DNA of 64,000 bases from DASUPK01 sp963724665 (lineage in GTDB: Bacteria; Actinomycetota; Thermoleophilia; Solirubrobacterales; 70-9): the NCBI GenBank assembly GCA_963724665.1, contig CAVRVH010000012.1, forward strand, positions 620,001 to 684,000, read 5' to 3'. How positions within the stretch are numbered: the first letter of the stretch is position 1; every line of letters begins with the position of its first letter. Positions 1 to 7,995 of this stretch are shown here, one piece after another. A model generated the notes under the pieces. That model was not told where the DNA came from and made no database searches. It saw only the letters and a list, made by a program, of their open reading frames with translations. The position numbers and the translations under genes are program-made.

Positions 1-340
1 GCAGGTTCTCGACCGGGAGGGCACCCTTCGACTCGACGCCGGCAGCCGGATCCGCCAGCAAGGCCTTGACGTGCAGGCGCTCCATGCGCTCCCGGCAAAG
101 CAACTCGTAGTGGACGGCGAAGCGCGGCGTGGCGGGCAGGTAGTCGGCCGCGTGCACGCTGGAGAGGAAGCGATAGCCCTGGTCGGGCGTGTCTCGGAGC
201 CAGGTGAGTGCGTGGAGGACCCCGTCAGGGTTCACGACAAGCGTCGCGCGGTCGTGCTCGACCGAGGTCTCGATGACCGTTCCCTCCCGCCCCTTCTCGA
301 TTCCCTGGGCGATCAGCTCCAGCCCGGGGGCGTCAGGCAT
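1..340 (-). CDS. nuoC: NADH-quinone oxidoreductase subunit C (partial)
   Basis: Hydrophilic 30-kDa-type subunit of the complex I peripheral arm, cytoplasmic side. The 113 visible residues contain a YRFLSSVHAADYLP segment and the HYELL...RLHVK strand typical of the NuoC core; the C-terminal part lies outside the window. The ATG at 340 overlaps the last codons of nuoB (its stop is at 333-335), so translation is probably coupled. It is the third gene of a nuoA-B-C order that reads leftward out of the window. Recognition is good; whether it is fused to NuoD cannot be seen. Confidence 0.85.
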   Translation of the reverse strand, partial: MPDAPGLELIAQGIEKGREGTVIETSVEHDRATLVVNPDGVLHALTWLRDTPDQGYRFLSSVHAADYLPATPRFAVHYELLCRERMERLHVKALLADPAAGVESKGALPVENL

Positions 341-998
341 CTTCAGGCTCCCTTACAGCCTGCGCCGCACGCTCGAGCGCCTCCCTCGTCGGCTCGCCGC
401 TCTCGAAACGGGCCCACTCCTCGGTGCCTCCAGCGTTGTAGCGCTGGCGCCAGCCCAGGTCGGGCTTGCCGCGGATGAGCTTTTGCAGCTTGTTCAGGCC
501 ATGCAGGACGGCCTCCGGCCGCGGCGGGCAGCCCGGGACGTGGATGTCGACCGGCATGAACTTGTCGGCGCCCTGGACCACGGCGTAGTTGGCGAACATG
601 CCCCCGGACGACGAGCAGGCTCCCATTGCCATCACCCACTTCGGCTCCAGCATCTGGTCGTAGACACGGCGGACGACCGGCGCCATCTTGATCGAAACGC
701 GGCCCGAGAGGATCAACAGATCCGCCTGGCGGGGCGTGGCCCTGAACGCCTCGGCCCCGAAGCGGGCGATGTCGTAGCGAGAGGTGACCAGGGAGATCTG
801 CTCGATGGCGCAGCAGGCGAGTCCGAAGGTCAGCGGGAAGATCGCGTTGGCTCGCCCCCAGTTGAGGGCGTTCTCCAGGGTCGTGGTGAGCAGCCGCTCC
901 TCGACGTACTCGTCGAGGTCGCGACCCTCCAGGTCACCCCGCAGCAGGTCGCGGGCGCGCAGCTGCCGGGACCGAAGGCTCTCCGGCTCTACTTCCAA
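333..998 (-). CDS. nuoB: NADH-quinone oxidoreductase subunit B
   Basis: Carries the N2 [4Fe-4S] cluster of complex I, the last cluster before quinone. The protein has the adjacent-cysteine motif GLACCAIE, then GACSSSGGMF and the VPGCPPRPEA cysteine, all diagnostic for NuoB. I chose the TTG at 998 (221 residues): it sits 9 nt after GAGGAG and overlaps the nuoA end at 989. A longer reading from 1220 would run through nuoA in another frame and is not credible. The C-terminal 30 residues after GWRQRYN are charged and variable. It lies between nuoA and nuoC with overlaps on both sides, so the three form one operon. Confidence 0.93.
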   Translation of the reverse strand: MEVEPESLRSRQLRARDLLRGDLEGRDLDEYVEERLLTTTLENALNWGRANAIFPLTFGLACCAIEQISLVTSRYDIARFGAEAFRATPRQADLLILSGRVSIKMAPVVRRVYDQMLEPKWVMAMGACSSSGGMFANYAVVQGADKFMPVDIHVPGCPPRPEAVLHGLNKLQKLIRGKPDLGWRQRYNAGGTEEWARFESGEPTREALERAAQAVREPEDA

Positions 999-1348
999 TC
1001 GAGCGCTCCTCGACGCCAGACGAAGACCAGGGCGACGAGCAACAGCGCGACGAAGACGAGGATCTCTCCCAGGACGAAGACGCTCTTTGTCAGATGTACG
1101 AGGACGCCGACCGGATAGAGAAAGACAACCTCGATGTCGAACAGGATGAAGAGCATCGCGATCATGTAGAAGCTCACGCCGAAGCGGAAGGTCCGGGTGA
1201 TGTGGGAGGGGAGCCCGCACTCATACGGCTGCCCCTTGATCGGATTCGGGCGCTTCGGCCCGGTGATCGAGTTCAACAGTGCGAAGGCGCCTCCCACGAT
1301 GATCCCGAGGCCTGCGAACACGAGAACTGGGAGGTAGCTCTGAAGCAC
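989..1348 (-). CDS. nuoA: NADH-quinone oxidoreductase subunit A
   Basis: Small membrane subunit of complex I, 119 residues with three predicted membrane helices (about 5-30, 60-82, 88-110). The motif PYECGLP and the FDIEVVFLYP segment are NuoA signatures; the acidic pair in FDIE belongs to the proton path. It is the first gene of the leftward nuo operon. The upstream 170 bp, to the divergent membrane protein gene at 1521, must hold the operon promoter, but I see no clear promoter boxes there. Confidence 0.95.
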   Translation of the reverse strand: MLQSYLPVLVFAGLGIIVGGAFALLNSITGPKRPNPIKGQPYECGLPSHITRTFRFGVSFYMIAMLFILFDIEVVFLYPVGVLVHLTKSVFVLGEILVFVALLLVALVFVWRRGALDWK

Positions 1349-1520
1349 GTTCCGCTGGCGGTTATATCACCGCGTCGGCGACTTTGTAGCAAGGTGTTAC
1401 ATAGTGCTTTTCCGCATCAGCAAGCCAAATCCCGACCCTTTTTGGCGGCTTTGACCAACATGACACGGGTTGCTCCTCAGCTTCGCTTGCGGAGCACCCT
1501 CGCACTAAGCTGCCGCGGCC

Positions 1521-1952
1521 GTGCCGGAAGTCCATCTCGTCGTCGGGGTCTGCCTGATCGCCGCAAATCTGGTGGCGGGGGTCTGGGGCGGCTACTCCTG
1601 GCTCGAGCGCCGGCCGACCGTGGGCTTCTGGTACGCGCTCCGGATCGCCCAGGTGACCGTGATGATCCAGGCGCTTCTCGGTCTCGCCCTCGCCTTCAGC
1701 GGGCATCACGCCGACAAGCTGCACTACCTCTACGGAGCGCTGCCGCTGGTGGTCTCGCTGCTCGCGGAGCTCGTCCGCGCGGGCTCGGCCGCCCAGGAGC
1801 TCGGTGCAGTCGAGTTCCGATCCTTGCCGGAGGAGCGCCAGACGCAGCTCGCCCAGGCGATCGTCCGGCGCGAGACCGGGATCATGGCCACCGCCTGTCT
1901 GGTGATCTTCCTGCTGGCGCTGCGGGCCGCCGGGACCAGCTCGGCGTTCTAG
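1521..1952 (+). CDS. Small integral membrane protein, unknown function
   Basis: 143 residues from a GTG start. Four hydrophobic segments (about 3-23, 38-62, 70-86, 120-138) with a short basic loop LERR after the first and a charged stretch EERQTQLAQAIVRRE before the last. No catalytic or cofactor motif is visible. It is transcribed divergently from nuoA and ends 2 bp before the convergent VOC gene. The position beside nuo may be meaningful or chance; I do not assign a function. Confidence 0.7.
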   Translation: MPEVHLVVGVCLIAANLVAGVWGGYSWLERRPTVGFWYALRIAQVTVMIQALLGLALAFSGHHADKLHYLYGALPLVVSLLAELVRAGSAAQELGAVEFRSLPEERQTQLAQAIVRRETGIMATACLVIFLLALRAAGTSSAF

Positions 1953-1953
1953 C

Positions 1954-2769
1954 TCAGGCGTAGGGCGGCTGGGTCAGCGTGAACGTGGCCCCCTGCGGGT
2001 CCATGAAGATGCCCTGCCGCATGCCGGCGCCCGGTATGTCATACGGGGGAGTGAGGACCCGGCCGCCGAGCTCCTCGACCTTGGCCGCGGCCGAGTCGAC
2101 GTCGGCGATCCAGAAGTCGACGTTCCAGTGCGGCGGCCCGTCGCCGTTCGAATCGAGAGGCAGCATCGCCGCGGCGACATCGCGCCGGACCGGCTGCTCC
2201 GGTTCTCCGCCGACGTAACCCGGCACTAGCCACAGCACCATTTCGCTCTCGCCCATCGCGAAGGTTTCCGTATCCCAACCGAAGACGTCGCGGTAGAAGC
2301 TCTTCGAGCCGTCGGGGTCGTTCGTCATCAGAGAGCTCATCGCGTAGGCACTTGGCTCGTTGACGCGCTGAGCTCCGTTGTGCGTCCCCGGCTGCCAGGC
2401 GCCGATCACGGCGCCCGCGGGATCGGCGATCACCGCGATCCGGCCGCCGTCGAGGGCGTCGAACGGCTCGACCAGGACCTTGCCGCCGGCGTCGCGAGCC
2501 TTGCTGGCGATTGCGTCGACATCGTCGACCCAGACGTAGGTCGTCCAGGCGGTGACGTCCGGGGCGGCCTCCGGCCGGGAGGCGATCGCCGCCACGTCGC
2601 GGCCCCGCAGCCTGCACATGTAGTGCGTGCCCTTGACGCCCTCGGGCATCGTGTCCTCGGCCTCCCAGCCGAAGATCTGCGTGTAGAAGCTCATCGCTGC
2701 GTCCGCATCGGGCTGCCAGGTGTCCACCCAGCAGGGGACGCCGTGCTGGAATCCGTCTCGCTCGCTCAT
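1954..2769 (-). CDS. VOC (glyoxalase/bleomycin-resistance fold) protein, two domains
   Basis: 271 residues made of two vicinal-oxygen-chelate domains (about 8-125 and 140-268). Each has the pattern FYTQIFGW / FYRDVFGW near its start and a D-P-x-G-A turn near its end (ADPAGAVIG, MDPQGATFT), as in the two-domain VOC proteins common in actinomycetes. Substrate is unknown; roles in detoxification or small-molecule binding are usual for this family. It is divergent from the HxlR regulator at 2898 with a shared 128-bp control region holding a palindrome at 2850-2865, so it is a likely target of that regulator. Confidence 0.85.
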   Translation of the reverse strand: MSERDGFQHGVPCWVDTWQPDADAAMSFYTQIFGWEAEDTMPEGVKGTHYMCRLRGRDVAAIASRPEAAPDVTAWTTYVWVDDVDAIASKARDAGGKVLVEPFDALDGGRIAVIADPAGAVIGAWQPGTHNGAQRVNEPSAYAMSSLMTNDPDGSKSFYRDVFGWDTETFAMGESEMVLWLVPGYVGGEPEQPVRRDVAAAMLPLDSNGDGPPHWNVDFWIADVDSAAAKVEELGGRVLTPPYDIPGAGMRQGIFMDPQGATFTLTQPPYA

Positions 2770-2849
2770 CGTCCGTCCTCCTCGTCATGCATCGACCGTC
2801 CGTCATCCTCGTGATACATCGGCGGGACCGTACCACGTAGTCCTAAAAG

Positions 2850-2865
2850 ACAACTAGACAGTTGT
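2850..2865. promoter_or_regulatory. Palindrome between divergent VOC and HxlR genes (candidate operator)
   Basis: A perfect inverted repeat ACAACT-AGAC-AGTTGT lies 32 bp before the HxlR-family start codon and 80 bp before the VOC start. Short perfect dyads in such divergent intergenic regions are the usual binding sites of dimeric winged-helix HxlR regulators. Binding by the neighbouring regulator is an inference. Confidence 0.55.
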
Positions 2866-2897
2866 ATTCCAGAACCGGCATCGCCTATACTCCAGGC

Positions 2898-3539
2898 ATG
2901 GCTCGGACCAGGACGAAGCTCGACGGATGCGGCATCGCGCATGCCTCTGACCTGCTCGGGCAGCGCTGGGGTCTGCTGGTGATTCGTGAGCTCCTCCTCG
3001 GGCCCAAACGGTTCACCGATCTGCGCGCCGGCATCCCCGACATCAGCCCGAACGTCCTGGGCCAGCGGCTGCGCGAACTCGAGGAGTCCGGAATCGTGCG
3101 GCGGAGAAAGCTGGCGCCGCCGGCTGCCGCCCAGGTCTACGAGCTGACGGAGTGGGGGCGCGAGCTCGAGCCGGCGATTCTGTCGCTCGGTCGCTGGGCC
3201 AGCGGTTCCCCGTCGTTTCCACTCGGCGCCGAGATGGGCGCGGACTCCCTGGTCCTGGCGCTGAAGTCGACGTTCGACCCGGCCAAGGCGGATGGGCTTG
3301 ATGCGACCTACGAGCTTCGGCTGGGCGAGATCCCCATCAAGATCGCGGTGAAGGAGGGGAACTTCGAAGCGGCGCACGTAGAGCCCGAGGGGCCGGACGC
3401 GACGATTCGCAGCGAGCCCAACACGATCGCCTCGGTGGTCTTCGGCGGAAAACCGCTGGGGAAGGCGGTGGATACCGGGAAGGTCGAGATCGACGGGAGC
3501 CGGCAGGCAGTCAACAGGCTGTTCCGGTCCTTTACCTGA
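2898..3539 (+). CDS. HxlR-family winged-helix regulator with C-terminal SCP2-like domain
   Basis: 213 residues. The N-terminal 105 residues are an HxlR helix-turn-helix: a cysteine-containing start (DGCGIAHASDLLGQRWG), then LLGPKRFTDLRAGIPDISPNVL and LRELEESGIVRRR. The C-terminal half (about 115-205) resembles the sterol-carrier-like domain often attached to actinobacterial HxlR proteins and may bind a hydrophobic ligand. The ATG at 2898 was chosen because an upstream in-frame start at 2862 would lie inside the palindrome at 2850-2865. Divergent from the VOC gene, which it probably controls. Confidence 0.88.
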   Translation: MARTRTKLDGCGIAHASDLLGQRWGLLVIRELLLGPKRFTDLRAGIPDISPNVLGQRLRELEESGIVRRRKLAPPAAAQVYELTEWGRELEPAILSLGRWASGSPSFPLGAEMGADSLVLALKSTFDPAKADGLDATYELRLGEIPIKIAVKEGNFEAAHVEPEGPDATIRSEPNTIASVVFGGKPLGKAVDTGKVEIDGSRQAVNRLFRSFT

Positions 3540-3628
3540 GGATTGGCGACTTCCATGCCATATAGGCATGCAACCCGCCAATAACGGCCGAAGCGACTTT
3601 CTGGCCTCTTCACTGCCGGTTTTGACGT

Positions 3629-4111
3629 TCAGCTCTCGGTCAAAAGGTCTCGGTAGGCGCCGCGGTGGAAGAGCAGCGGCTGTCCCTCACGCGACTCGGC
3701 CGCCAGCACGTTGCCGGTCAGGATCAAATGGTCGCCGCCGTCGATCAGGTCGCGCAGCTCGCAGGCGACCCACATCAGGGCGCCCGGGAGGCGCGGCAGC
3801 TCGTCGCTCTCGGACCACTCGACCGATTCCCATTTCTCAGCCTCTGTGTCCTTGCCAGCGAATCGCTTCGCCAGCTCCTCCTGTCCGGCGGCGAGCGCGT
3901 TGACGCCGAAACGGCCCTGGGCACGCACCGAGGTGAGAGTGCGCGAGCCGCGGTCCAGGCAGGCGAGCATCATCGGGGGGTCGAGCGAGAGCGAAGTGAC
4001 GGCGTTCGCGGTCGCGCCGGATGGCCCGTTCTCACCGATCGCGGTTACCACCGTGACCCCGGTCGCATAGGCGCCGAGCGCGGATCGAAACTGCCCCGGG
4101 CTGACTGGCAT
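3629..4111 (-). CDS. Flavin reductase domain protein
   Basis: 160 residues of the split-barrel flavin reductase family (HpaC/DIM6-NTAB type), which reduces FMN or FAD with NAD(P)H and feeds a partner monooxygenase. Visible family elements are YATGVTVVTA near the N-terminus, GATANAVTSLSLDPPMML (flavin-binding strand) and FGVNALA. The C-terminus ends LLFHRGAYRDL, as in the family. No partner oxygenase is adjacent, so its partner is unknown. Confidence 0.88.
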   Translation of the reverse strand: MPVSPGQFRSALGAYATGVTVVTAIGENGPSGATANAVTSLSLDPPMMLACLDRGSRTLTSVRAQGRFGVNALAAGQEELAKRFAGKDTEAEKWESVEWSESDELPRLPGALMWVACELRDLIDGGDHLILTGNVLAAESREGQPLLFHRGAYRDLLTES

Positions 4112-4158
4112 GGCTGAACGCTACGTGACGCGAGGGCGCTCGCATATGATCCCGCCGC

Positions 4159-4560
4159 GTGCGAGGGGCATTTCTATTGATCGCAGTCGCCGTGCTCGCG
4201 ACCGCCGTCGGTTGCGGGACGCAGGGCGTCCAGGTTCCAGAGAATGATCCGACCCACGAGGGCGCCCAGATCTTCTCCGAGCGCTGCTCAGGCTGCCACA
4301 CGCTGACCCCGGCGGGAACCGAGGGGACCGCCAACCGCTCGGAGAGGGTGCAGGGCCCGAACCTCGACCAGCGCAACGAGACGATGGCCGACGTGATCTA
4401 CGCGATCCGCAACGGCGGCTTCTCCGGGGCGATCATGCCCCAGAACATCGTGGTCGGCGCCGACGCCGAGAAGGTCGCCGCCTTCGTCTCCAAGTACGCC
4501 GGGCAGGACGTCGTCAGCCAGCCGGCGCCCGCGTCTACGACGACCACGGCAGCCCCGTAG
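4159..4560 (+). CDS. Membrane-anchored c-type cytochrome (lipoprotein)
   Basis: 133 residues from a GTG start. A lipoprotein signal ends at the lipobox TAVGC (Cys19). One haem attachment site CSGCH (residues 43-47) and a probable Met ligand in AIMPQN (Met93) give a monohaem class I cytochrome c of about 90 residues, followed by a Thr/Pro/Ala tail. The outer face of the membrane is the expected place; it could carry electrons to the oxidase encoded at 58-61 kb, but this is inference. The stop codon is 13 bp before the serS start. Confidence 0.9.
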   Translation: MRGAFLLIAVAVLATAVGCGTQGVQVPENDPTHEGAQIFSERCSGCHTLTPAGTEGTANRSERVQGPNLDQRNETMADVIYAIRNGGFSGAIMPQNIVVGADAEKVAAFVSKYAGQDVVSQPAPASTTTTAAP

Positions 4561-4573
4561 CGCGGGAGCGGCC

Positions 4574-5854
4574 ACGCTCGACCTCAAGCAGATCCGCAGC
4601 GATCCCGGGCCGGCGCGTGCGGCCCTGGCAAGGCGGGGCGCGGGCGACCAGCTCGATGAGCTCCTCGCGGCCGACCAGCGGCGTCGTGAGCTGAACACGC
4701 GGATCGACCAGATCCGTGCCGAACAGAACAAGATCTCAGCCGAGATCGAGGAGGCTGCGCGTGCGGGCAAGACTGACGATCCGGAGTTCAAGCAGGCGCG
4801 AGAGGCCTCCAGCTCACTGAAGTCCGAGCTCAAGGAACTCGAGCCGCAGCTGGCAGACCTGAGCGAGAAGCGCGACGAGCTGCTGGCCTCCCTGCCGAAC
4901 ATCCCCGAGCCCGAGGCGCCGGACGGCGAGACCGAGGAGGACAACGTCAGCCTGCGGGAGGTGGGGGAGAGGCCGGAGTTCGGCTTCGAGCCGCTCGACC
5001 ACCTCGACCTCGCCCAGCGCCATGGCTGGATCGAGATGGAGGCGGCGGCCGAATCGTCAGGCTCCCGTTTCGCCTATCTGCTCGGTGACCTGGCGATGCT
5101 CGAGTTCGCGCTCGTGCGCTTCGCGATGGAGCGGGTCCGCGCCGAGGGCTTCGAGCCGACGATCCCGCCGGTGCTGGTCAGGGAGAAGGCGCTTATCGGG
5201 ACCGGGTACTTCCCCGGTGAGCGGGAGATGATCTACGAGATCCCGCGTGACGAGCTGTTCCTGGTGGGGACCTCCGAGGTCTCGCTCGCCGCGCTGCACG
5301 CCGACCAGATCATGGACGCAGGCGATCTGCCCAAGCGGTACGCCGGCTACTCGACCTGCTTCCGACGCGAGGCCGGCGCGGCGGGCAAGGACACGCGCGG
5401 CATCTTTCGCGTTCACCAGTTCGACAAGGTCGAGATGTTCAGCTTCGTCGAGCCGGACGCGGGCAGCCAGGAACACGAGCGCATCCTCGCGATCCAGGAA
5501 GGCATCCTCACGGCCCTGGAGATTCCGTACCGGGTGGTCGACATCGCCGTGGGCGATCTCGGCGCTCCAGCGGCTCGCAAGTTCGATTGCGAGGCGTGGA
5601 TCCCGAGTCAGGAACGCTTTCGCGAGGTGACAAGTTGCTCCAACACCACCGACTATCAGGCAAGACGCCTGTCCAGTCGGTACCGTCCCGCGCAAGGTGA
5701 ATCTCCAGAACCCGTGTACACGTTGAACGGAACTGCGGTGGCCGTTGGTCGAACGCTGATCGCGCTGCTGGAGAACGGACAGTCACAGGACGGCACCGTG
5801 GAACTTCCGGCCGCTTTGCAGGAATTTGGCTCTCCAGAGAGGATTCCCACATAA
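4574..5854 (+). CDS. serS: Seryl-tRNA synthetase, apparent ACG start
   Basis: 426 residues, normal length for SerRS. The N-terminal coiled-coil arm (about 30-100) is complete; the class II catalytic core has motif 2 (CFRREAGAAGKDTRGIFRVHQFDKVE region, residues about 278-303) and motif 3 (NGTAVAVGRTL). The reading frame contains no ATG, GTG or TTG before 4961, which would remove the whole tRNA-binding arm. The codon that matches the usual M-L-D-L-K N-terminus is ACG at 4574, with GGGAG five bases upstream. So either ACG is used as start or the assembly has one wrong base. The response regulator starts directly after the TAA. Confidence 0.9.
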   Translation, partial: TLDLKQIRSDPGPARAALARRGAGDQLDELLAADQRRRELNTRIDQIRAEQNKISAEIEEAARAGKTDDPEFKQAREASSSLKSELKELEPQLADLSEKRDELLASLPNIPEPEAPDGETEEDNVSLREVGERPEFGFEPLDHLDLAQRHGWIEMEAAAESSGSRFAYLLGDLAMLEFALVRFAMERVRAEGFEPTIPPVLVREKALIGTGYFPGEREMIYEIPRDELFLVGTSEVSLAALHADQIMDAGDLPKRYAGYSTCFRREAGAAGKDTRGIFRVHQFDKVEMFSFVEPDAGSQEHERILAIQEGILTALEIPYRVVDIAVGDLGAPAARKFDCEAWIPSQERFREVTSCSNTTDYQARRLSSRYRPAQGESPEPVYTLNGTAVAVGRTLIALLENGQSQDGTVELPAALQEFGSPERIPT

Positions 5855-6496
5855 ATGAACGCCTCGACTCCAAAGCGAGTAGTCCTCTGCGACGACCATG
5901 AGATCGTCCGCGAGGCAATCAAGGCAAGGATGGCGGCGGTCGAAGGCGTCGAGATCGTCGGCGAAGCGGAGACCGGCGAGGAGGTCGTCGAAGTCGTCAA
6001 GGAGCTGGAGCCCGACGTCTGCATCGTCGACGTCGAGCTGCCCGGCAAGGACGGCATCGACGCCACCAAGGACATCCTCAAGGCCCGGCCCGAGACCCGG
6101 GTCATCATCTTCACCGCCCACGCGCAGCCCGACCTACTGACGCTGGCGCTGCGCGCCGGCGCCTCGGGTTACGTGCTGAAGTCGGCGCCGAGCGAGGACA
6201 TCGCCCGTGCGATCGAGGTGGTCGCCGGCGGCGGCACCTTCGTCGGCACCGAGCTCGGCCAGGGCGCCGGTGAGGTCGAGAAACTGCTCGAGCTGACCCC
6301 CCGCGAGCGTGAGATCCTCGAGCTGCTCGCGGAGGGCCTGCGCGTCAAGCAGATTGCCGACCGGCTCTCACTCAGCCCCGCCACGGTCCACACCCACGTC
6401 CGCAATGCAATCGCGCGGATGGAGGTCGATACGCGGACCGAGGCGGTTGCTCTCGCCGTGCGCTTCAGCTACCTGGGCGCCGGCGGGAAGGTCTGA
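5855..6496 (+). CDS. NarL/LuxR-family response regulator
   Basis: 213 residues. Receiver domain (about 8-125) with acidic pair CDDH (13-15), phosphorylatable Asp59 in CIVDVELPG and Lys in YVLKSAPS. LuxR-type helix-turn-helix (about 148-205): LTPREREILELLAEGLRVKQIADRLSLSPATVHTHV. The ATG follows the serS stop with no gap, so the two are co-transcribed. No sensor kinase is adjacent, so the signal is unknown. Confidence 0.93.
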   Translation: MNASTPKRVVLCDDHEIVREAIKARMAAVEGVEIVGEAETGEEVVEVVKELEPDVCIVDVELPGKDGIDATKDILKARPETRVIIFTAHAQPDLLTLALRAGASGYVLKSAPSEDIARAIEVVAGGGTFVGTELGQGAGEVEKLLELTPREREILELLAEGLRVKQIADRLSLSPATVHTHVRNAIARMEVDTRTEAVALAVRFSYLGAGGKV

Positions 6497-6497
6497 A

Positions 6498-6902
6498 CTA
6501 GCTGCCGTCTTCGGGCTTGAACTCGAGGGCGCAGCCGTTGATGCAGTAGCGCTGGCCGGTCGTGTCGGCCGGGCCGTCATCGAAGACGTGTCCCAGATGC
6601 GCGTCACAGCGTGAACAGAGCACTTCGGTGCGCCGCATCAGCAGGCTGTTGTCCGCTTCCGTCTCGACGTTCTCGTCGCCCATCGGCCGGTCGAAGCTCG
6701 GCCAGCCGGTGCCGGAGTCGAACTTGTTCTGGGAGTCGAACAGAGGCTGCCCGCATGCCACGCAGACGAACTGCCCCGGGTCCTTGACATCGTTGAGCTC
6801 GCTCGTGAACGGAGCCTCGGTGCCCTTCTTGCGGACGACCTCATACTGCTCGGGCGTCAGCTCCTGGCGCCACTCCTGCTCGCTCTTCTTGACCTTCTCC
6901 AA
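6498..6902 (-). CDS. msrB: Peptide-methionine (R)-S-oxide reductase
   Basis: 134 residues. MsrB reduces the R-epimer of methionine sulfoxide in proteins using thioredoxin. Two zinc CxxC pairs (CVAC 47-50, CSRC 96-99), the GTGWPSF segment, HLGHVFDDGP and the catalytic Cys120 in RYCINGCALEF are all present. Cys124, four residues after the catalytic one, is in a position usually held by a small residue and could act as an extra thiol. Convergent with the response regulator, 1 bp apart. Confidence 0.95.
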   Translation of the reverse strand: MEKVKKSEQEWRQELTPEQYEVVRKKGTEAPFTSELNDVKDPGQFVCVACGQPLFDSQNKFDSGTGWPSFDRPMGDENVETEADNSLLMRRTEVLCSRCDAHLGHVFDDGPADTTGQRYCINGCALEFKPEDGS

Positions 6903-6994
6903 GTTCTCTTACCTCGCTTCCTTGGGGTATCGACCAGCTTAGTGCGGTCGAATTTCAGTCCTCCGAGCGCGGCCGTCGTTACTAGTCTGCCCGC

Positions 6995-7186
6995 GTGCCC
7001 GACGCCTTCTTCGAGCCCCAGGGAGACGCGTATCTCGCGACCGAGGCGACGCGAGGCCCATGGGACCCGGGGGCTCAACATGCAGGCCCCCCGGCGGCGC
7101 TGATCGGCCGCGAGATCGAGCGCATCGGCGGAGGCAGGATGGGAGGTGGCGAGGGAAGGACTGCCCAGGTCGGCGGGATCACCTAA
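6995..7186 (+). pseudogene. Acyl-CoA thioesterase-like N-terminal fragment
   Basis: The first 45 residues (GTG start) read DAFFEPQGDAYLATEATRGPWDPGAQHAGPPAALIGREIER. This resembles the N-terminus of actinobacterial TesB-like thioesterases, in which a W-x-P-x-x-Q-H-G-G-P-P motif begins the first hotdog fold. After about 7135 the similarity stops and the frame ends at 7186, whereas the family has about 260 residues. I read it as a truncated gene. Confidence 0.5.
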
Positions 7187-7347
7187 CCAAGGCGCTCACG
7201 ATCAGCGGGGCGACGGTCAATCTCTCTCCGGCCTCGGCCTTCACCCTCAACACGACGTTCCCGAACGAGTCTGGGACGCCCGGCAATGACTTCGCCGGAG
7301 GCGACGTGATCGGGACGATCGACGTCACAGGCGCCAAGCTCAGATAG
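7184..7347 (+). pseudogene. Orphan 3' end of an exported-protein-like gene
   Basis: An open stretch of about 54 codons without its own start reads LTKALTISGATVNLSP, then FTLNTTFPNESG, and ends GTIDVTGAKLR. The Thr/Ser/Gly-rich beta-strand character resembles the C-terminus of a secreted beta-sandwich protein. It directly abuts the thioesterase fragment, so the two pieces were joined by a deletion or rearrangement. No function assigned. Confidence 0.3.
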
Positions 7348-7349
7348 AG

Positions 7350-7440
7350 CGGAGGGGGAGGGATTCGAACCCCCGGACCGGGAGAACCCGGTCAACAGCT
7401 TTCAAGGCTGCCGCAATAAACCAGACTCTGCCACCCCTCC
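7350..7440 (-). tRNA. tRNA-Ser (anticodon UGA)
   Basis: Class II tRNA with a long variable arm. Acceptor stem GGAGGGG/CCCCTCC, discriminator G, anticodon stem with loop CTTGAAA giving anticodon TGA, variable stem ACCGGG/CCCGGT, and T arm GGGGGTTCGAATCCCCC. All arms pair. Confidence 0.95.
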
Positions 7441-7475
7441 GGGTGAACTGGAGAGGCTAGAGCCGCCGCTGGGGA

Positions 7476-7985
7476 CTAGTTGTCCTCGGCCGTGCAGGCG
7501 ATGACCGGGATCCGCCGGTCGCCGGCCCGCTCCTGATATCTGGCGAAGCCGGGATAGAACTCGGTGGCGAGGTCCCAGAGGCGCTGGCGAGCGTCGCCCT
7601 GGGCTTCGGCCGCCCGGTAGCGCCCGCCGCCCCCCTTGGTCCAGAGCTCGACCTCTGGATTGGCGCTCACGTTGTGGTACCAGGCGGGATGGTCGCGGTG
7701 CCCTCCCCGAGAGGCGATCAGGATCACGTCGTCGCCGTCGGTGAAGTAAGCGAGCGGCGTCGTCCGCTTCTTGCCGCTCTTCGCGCCGGTGTGGGTGAGC
7801 AGGACGGTCGGGGCGCTGAGCGTGCTCCTCACCCGGCCGCCGGTCGCCTTCATCAGGTACGGGTCGATCTTGTTGCCGACGTTGACGAGGAACCAGGTGA
7901 CCGGCCGCTGGCGCGCCGCCCAGGAGAGCGAGCTCATCCAGGGGCCCTTGGGCTCCTTCGGGTCGTAGGAGGGGACTCTCCCCAT
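7476..7985 (-). CDS. F420-type (deazaflavin) nitroreductase family protein
   Basis: 169 residues of the Ddn-like split-barrel family, which uses coenzyme F420 in actinomycetes. Family pattern: VLLTHTGAKSGKKRTTPLAYF, then DDVILIASRGGHRDHPAWYHNV and NPEVEL. The N-terminus is short and basic-amphipathic, as in membrane-associated members. The cofactor preference is inferred from the family. Confidence 0.88.
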   Translation of the reverse strand: MGRVPSYDPKEPKGPWMSSLSWAARQRPVTWFLVNVGNKIDPYLMKATGGRVRSTLSAPTVLLTHTGAKSGKKRTTPLAYFTDGDDVILIASRGGHRDHPAWYHNVSANPEVELWTKGGGGRYRAAEAQGDARQRLWDLATEFYPGFARYQERAGDRRIPVIACTAEDN

Positions 7986-7995
7986 GGCGGCGACT

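Noticed and set aside
999..1220. NuoB front extension to 1220
   Set aside because: Overlaps nuoA almost fully; the extra sequence is a frame shadow.
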